From CAZRGV01 sp964599655 (GTDB lineage: Bacteria; Planctomycetota; Planctomycetia; Isosphaerales; Isosphaeraceae), in NCBI GenBank assembly GCA_964599655.1, contig CAZRGV010000123.1, positions 1 to 18,518 on the forward strand: a DNA stretch of 18,518 nt, written 5' to 3'. A program made the position numbers and the translations under genes. Positions 16,103-18,518 of this stretch are shown piece after piece; the first letter of the stretch is position 1, and every line of letters starts with the position of its first letter. Below the pieces are notes generated by a model, which was given only the letters and a program-made list of their open reading frames with translations, was not told the origin of the DNA and ran no database searches.

Positions 16103-16154
16103 ACTGCCGCGTTCAGGAGAAACGCGTTGAGGAACCATCGTTGGGGAGGCCGCG

Positions 16155-16967
16155 ATGAGCGTGCTCAGGGCGAGTTGGTTGCAGCTCGATCGGATCTTGC
16201 GAGGGGAGGCGACGAAGCCGTCGGCGCTTCGGCGGGGGACGATCGAGGTCTCGGCGTCGGGGCTCACGTGGACCGTGCTGATCCTCGGCGTGTCGTCCGG
16301 AGTCTGCATGGGGAGCTTCGCGGTGTTCCGGTCGGGTTTGCCGGGACTCTGGCCGCTCATGGGCGCGGCGTTGAAAGTGCCCGCCCTGTTCGTGCTGACC
16401 CTGGCGGTGACCTTTCCGTCGTTATATGTCTTCAACGCGCTCGTGGGTTCGGCCCTTTCGCTGCGGTCGACGTTGCGGATCTTGATCGCGGCGCTCGCCG
16501 TGATGACCACGATGCTCGCGTCGCTGGGGCCGATCGTGGCGTTTTTCGCGGCGAGCACGACGAGCTATCCGTTCATGGTGCTGCTCAACGTGGCGGTGTT
16601 CGCCCTTTCGGGATTCCTCGGATTGAGCTTTCTGCTCCAGACCTTGCATCGGCTGAGTTTGCCTCCGGTCGAGACGGGTACGTTCGAGACCGTCGAGAGT
16701 GTCGGAGACGAGAAAGGGCACACCGATCCGAGGCCGAGACCCGAGGCGACCGGGCCGCTTGACCGGCTCGACGATCGTCTGCTCGGCCGGCACGTGAAGC
16801 TGGTCTTTCGGTTCTGGCTGATTGTCTTCGGGCTGGTCGGTGCCCAGATGGGCTGGGTGCTCCGGCCGTTTATCGGCGATCCGAACCGCCCGTTCGTCTG
16901 GCTTCGAGGCCGTGAGTCGAACTTCTTCGAGGCGGTCTGGCACACGTTTCTCAGCCTTTTTTCGTGA
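16155..16967 (+). CDS. Membrane protein with QMGWVLRPFIGDP motif, paralog A
   Basis: This 270-residue protein starts at ATG 16155 after GGGGAGG. A short soluble N-terminus (SWLQLDRILRGE) precedes five hydrophobic segments near residues 36-58, 71-97, 105-127, 137-160 and 216-237. A charged loop of about 45 residues (165-212) lies before the last helix. The helix and its exit carry QMGWVLRPFIGDPNRPF. It shares the order ALKVP..., a Pro-Ser-containing second helix with a late Asn, and the C-terminal motif with the next gene, so the two arose by duplication. I cannot assign a function. I recall that proteins with the LRPFIG motif are sometimes labelled actin-binding WH2 in databases, which does not fit a polytopic membrane protein. 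Seven bases separate it from its paralog. Confidence 0.82.
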   Translation: MSVLRASWLQLDRILRGEATKPSALRRGTIEVSASGLTWTVLILGVSSGVCMGSFAVFRSGLPGLWPLMGAALKVPALFVLTLAVTFPSLYVFNALVGSALSLRSTLRILIAALAVMTTMLASLGPIVAFFAASTTSYPFMVLLNVAVFALSGFLGLSFLLQTLHRLSLPPVETGTFETVESVGDEKGHTDPRPRPEATGPLDRLDDRLLGRHVKLVFRFWLIVFGLVGAQMGWVLRPFIGDPNRPFVWLRGRESNFFEAVWHTFLSLFS

Positions 16968-16974
16968 GGCGAGG

Positions 16975-17655
16975 ATGACCCGCCTCCGACGGTTTCGACA
17001 GGCTGACGAGCTCCTCCGGGGTCATTTGGTCGCTGGAGAGCGGGCTCGGACCGGCGGGGGCCTGGGGTCTCTGGTCGGGTTCGTGGTCCTTTGCGGCCTG
17101 CTTTACGGCGCGGCCATGGGATGCTTTGGACTCCTCGAAGGCGGAGGAATTCGTCAGCTTGCCTATTCGGCGTTGAAGGTTCCGTTGCTCTTGCTGGTGA
17201 CGTTCACTCTCAGCGTGCCGAGCTTCTTCGTACTCAACACGCTTCTTGGACTCCGCGCCGACTTTCCTCGGGCGCTTCGATCGGTGGCCGCCGCGCAGGC
17301 GGCGTTGACGATCGTGCTGGTGTCGCTTTCGCCCATCACCCTGTTCTGGTACGCGTGCTCGGCCGATTACCAGATGGCCATCCTGTTCAACGCGGCCATG
17401 TTCGGGCTGGCGAGCCTTGGCGCCCAGCTCACGTTGCGGAGGGGTTACCGCCCCTTGATCGAGGTGAACCCCCGACATCGGCGACTGCTTCAGGCCTGGC
17501 TCCTGGTTTATGCGTTTATCGGTGTTCAGATGGGCTGGGTGCTTCGGCCCTTCATCGGCGATCCAGGCCAGCCCACGCGTTTTTTCCGAGGCGGTGACTG
17601 GGAGAACGCGTATGTGGTCGTCGCTCGGTTGATCTGGGACGTCCTGAACCGGTAA
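16975..17655 (+). CDS. Membrane protein with QMGWVLRPFIGDP motif, paralog B
   Basis: This is a 226-residue polytopic membrane protein, shorter than its upstream paralog because the charged loop before the last helix is reduced to RRGYRPLIEVNPRHRR. I start at ATG 16975, with GAGG five nt upstream. The longer frame from 16822 lies inside the preceding gene. Shared features with paralog A are an N-terminal soluble segment with a RxxDELLRG-type start, SALKVPLLLLVTF, VPSFFVLNTLLGL, SLSPITLFWYA and QMGWVLRPFIGDP, followed by an acidic/aromatic tail. The spacing and same strand make the pair one transcription unit, and the proteins may form a heteromer (inference). Function is unknown. Confidence 0.82.
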   Translation: MTRLRRFRQADELLRGHLVAGERARTGGGLGSLVGFVVLCGLLYGAAMGCFGLLEGGGIRQLAYSALKVPLLLLVTFTLSVPSFFVLNTLLGLRADFPRALRSVAAAQAALTIVLVSLSPITLFWYACSADYQMAILFNAAMFGLASLGAQLTLRRGYRPLIEVNPRHRRLLQAWLLVYAFIGVQMGWVLRPFIGDPGQPTRFFRGGDWENAYVVVARLIWDVLNR

Positions 17656-17656
17656 C

Positions 17657-17675
17657 GGGGATGGTCCCCTCTTTC
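17657..17675. terminator. Small hairpin between convergent genes
   Basis: GGGGA (17657-17661) and TCCCC (17665-17669) form a perfect 5-bp stem with a TGG loop, followed on the plus strand by TCTTTC. It fills the 18-base gap between two converging stop codons, so it may end plus-strand transcription. The stem is short and the T-tract interrupted. Confidence 0.35.
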
Positions 17676-18518
17676 AACGGGCGGTCCGAAGATCGTCGAG
17701 GAAGGCGTCGGTTAGGACCCAAGGGGTCTCCGGCAGTCGCGAGAGATCCAGCAGGCCGACCCAGTCTCGAGGAGCGGAGTCCCTGGGTTGGCCGCTCAAA
17801 CCGCAGGAAGCCGCCAGCCAGCCGACCAGCCTTCGAGGATCGACGCCCGACTCCCGGAGCGTGGCGAGCTTGATCGACTGTTCGCGCTTGGCGAGGCGTC
17901 GGCCGTCGGGACCGACCGCCAGGGGAACATGGCCGAATCGAGGCGGTTCCCAGCCCAGGGCCTGGTAGAGGAGGATCTGGCGTGGCGTGCTGGTCATGAG
18001 GTCATCGCCTCGGATGACCTGATTGACGCCCATCAACGCGTCGTCGTGAACGACCGCGAGCTGGTACGATGGTCCGCCTTCCGAGCGACCGACGACGAAG
18101 TCGCCGCCGATCCGCGACGGGTCGATTCGCGACTCTCCTCGAACCAGGTCGTTCCAGATCACCTCGCCCGGAGAAACCCGGAAGCGCCAGGCAAACGGCC
18201 GATCGCCGAGTGCTCCGGCATCGAGCGAGGATCGCCCCGAACAGGTGCCTGGATAGGTCGGACCCTCGTCCTCGGCATGCGGCGCCGAGGCCGCTCGGGC
18301 GATGTCGGCCCTGGTGCACGTGCAGGGATAGACGAGTTCCTTTTGCTTGAGCCGATTGAGCGCCGCCTGGTAGAACGTCCAACGCTCGGATTGCCGGTAA
18401 GGACCCGCCGGTCCGCCGAGATCGGGGCCCTCGTCCCAGTCGAGGCCCAGCCAGCGCAGCCCGGCGATGATCTCCCGTTCCCACTCCGGCCGGCTGCGGT
18501 CGCGGTCGGTGTCCTCGA
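17674..18518 (-). CDS. gluQ: Glutamyl-Q tRNA(Asp) synthetase (5'-truncated by window edge)
   Basis: A class I aminoacyl-tRNA synthetase paralog; the family attaches glutamate to queuosine at position 34 of tRNA(Asp). About 281 residues are visible; the first 40 or so, with the HIGH-type motif, lie beyond 18518. The frame begins EDTDRDRSRPEWEREI, matching the conserved RxEDxD region of the GluRS family. A zinc site is seen as CTCTRAD followed by YPGTC. FVVGRSEGGPSYQLAVVHDD, GVNQVIRGDDLM and TPRQILLYQALG are core motifs, and RRLAKREQSIKL replaces KMSKS. The protein ends soon after, without the anticodon-binding domain of full GluRS, which distinguishes GluQ-RS. The smaller frame starting at 18162 is an internal ATT-preceded piece of the same gene. 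It converges on the membrane-protein pair with an 18-base gap; no queuosine gene is in view. Confidence 0.9.
   Translation of the reverse strand, partial: EDTDRDRSRPEWEREIIAGLRWLGLDWDEGPDLGGPAGPYRQSERWTFYQAALNRLKQKELVYPCTCTRADIARAASAPHAEDEGPTYPGTCSGRSSLDAGALGDRPFAWRFRVSPGEVIWNDLVRGESRIDPSRIGGDFVVGRSEGGPSYQLAVVHDDALMGVNQVIRGDDLMTSTPRQILLYQALGWEPPRFGHVPLAVGPDGRRLAKREQSIKLATLRESGVDPRRLVGWLAASCGLSGQPRDSAPRDWVGLLDLSRLPETPWVLTDAFLDDLRTAR

Noticed and set aside
14951..16558. Open frame of 535 codons on the minus strand opposite the DUF362 gene
   Set aside because: The DUF362 core and Tat signal are on the plus strand; the minus frame crosses the intergenic dyad and the start of the next gene without any motif.

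Overview
The window is high-GC DNA with strong G/C preference at third codon positions. The lineage appears to be Planctomycetota, probably Isosphaeraceae-like. Three things point there: planctomycete-style exported multidomain proteins (a cytochrome c motif, HEAT, toroid and discoidin-like fusion), Tat-exported DUF362 and alkaline-phosphatase-superfamily proteins, and large gene-sparse intergenic stretches. The taxonomic call is inference; there is no rRNA or marker gene to settle it.

Left part (1-7189, all genes on the minus strand). In transcription order: a small stand-alone sulfite-oxidase-like molybdoenzyme (6593-7189), a VOC/glyoxalase-fold protein (5950-6315), a short RecQ-type helicase (4330-5847), then a 1.3 kb gene-free block (3009-4329), a GlcD-type FAD-linked oxidase (1542-3008), an unrecognised protein with a ribbon-helix-helix-like N-terminus (544-1461), and the start of a membrane sensor-like protein (547 to beyond the left edge) whose GTG overlaps the preceding stop as GTGA. 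The gene-free block holds three copies of an undescribed-looking repeat. Its conserved ends sit exactly 80 nt apart in every copy, while the 62-nt interior diverges. Upstream of the repeats is a run of small perfect hairpins.

Right part (7471-17655, all genes on the plus strand). Six genes look like one envelope-directed cluster: a Tat-exported alkaline-phosphatase-superfamily protein whose metal-site residues are partly replaced; a six-helix membrane protein overlapping it by ATGA; a 1521-residue exported fusion (PPC-like N-terminus, two widely separated CxxCH motifs, an alpha-alpha toroid, HEAT repeats, C-terminal discoidin-like domain); a Tat-exported DUF362 protein; and two tandem paralogous membrane proteins ending in the motif QMGWVLRPFIGDP. 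The long fusion gene has a structured 285-nt upstream region with competing hairpins. The membrane pair is preceded by a perfect 8-bp dyad that looks like an operator. No function can be assigned to the cluster from sequence alone, and it is the best candidate here for an undescribed system.

Right edge: a convergent, 5'-truncated glutamyl-Q tRNA(Asp) synthetase (17674-18518, minus). I see no rRNA, tRNA, transposase, integrase or CRISPR array.
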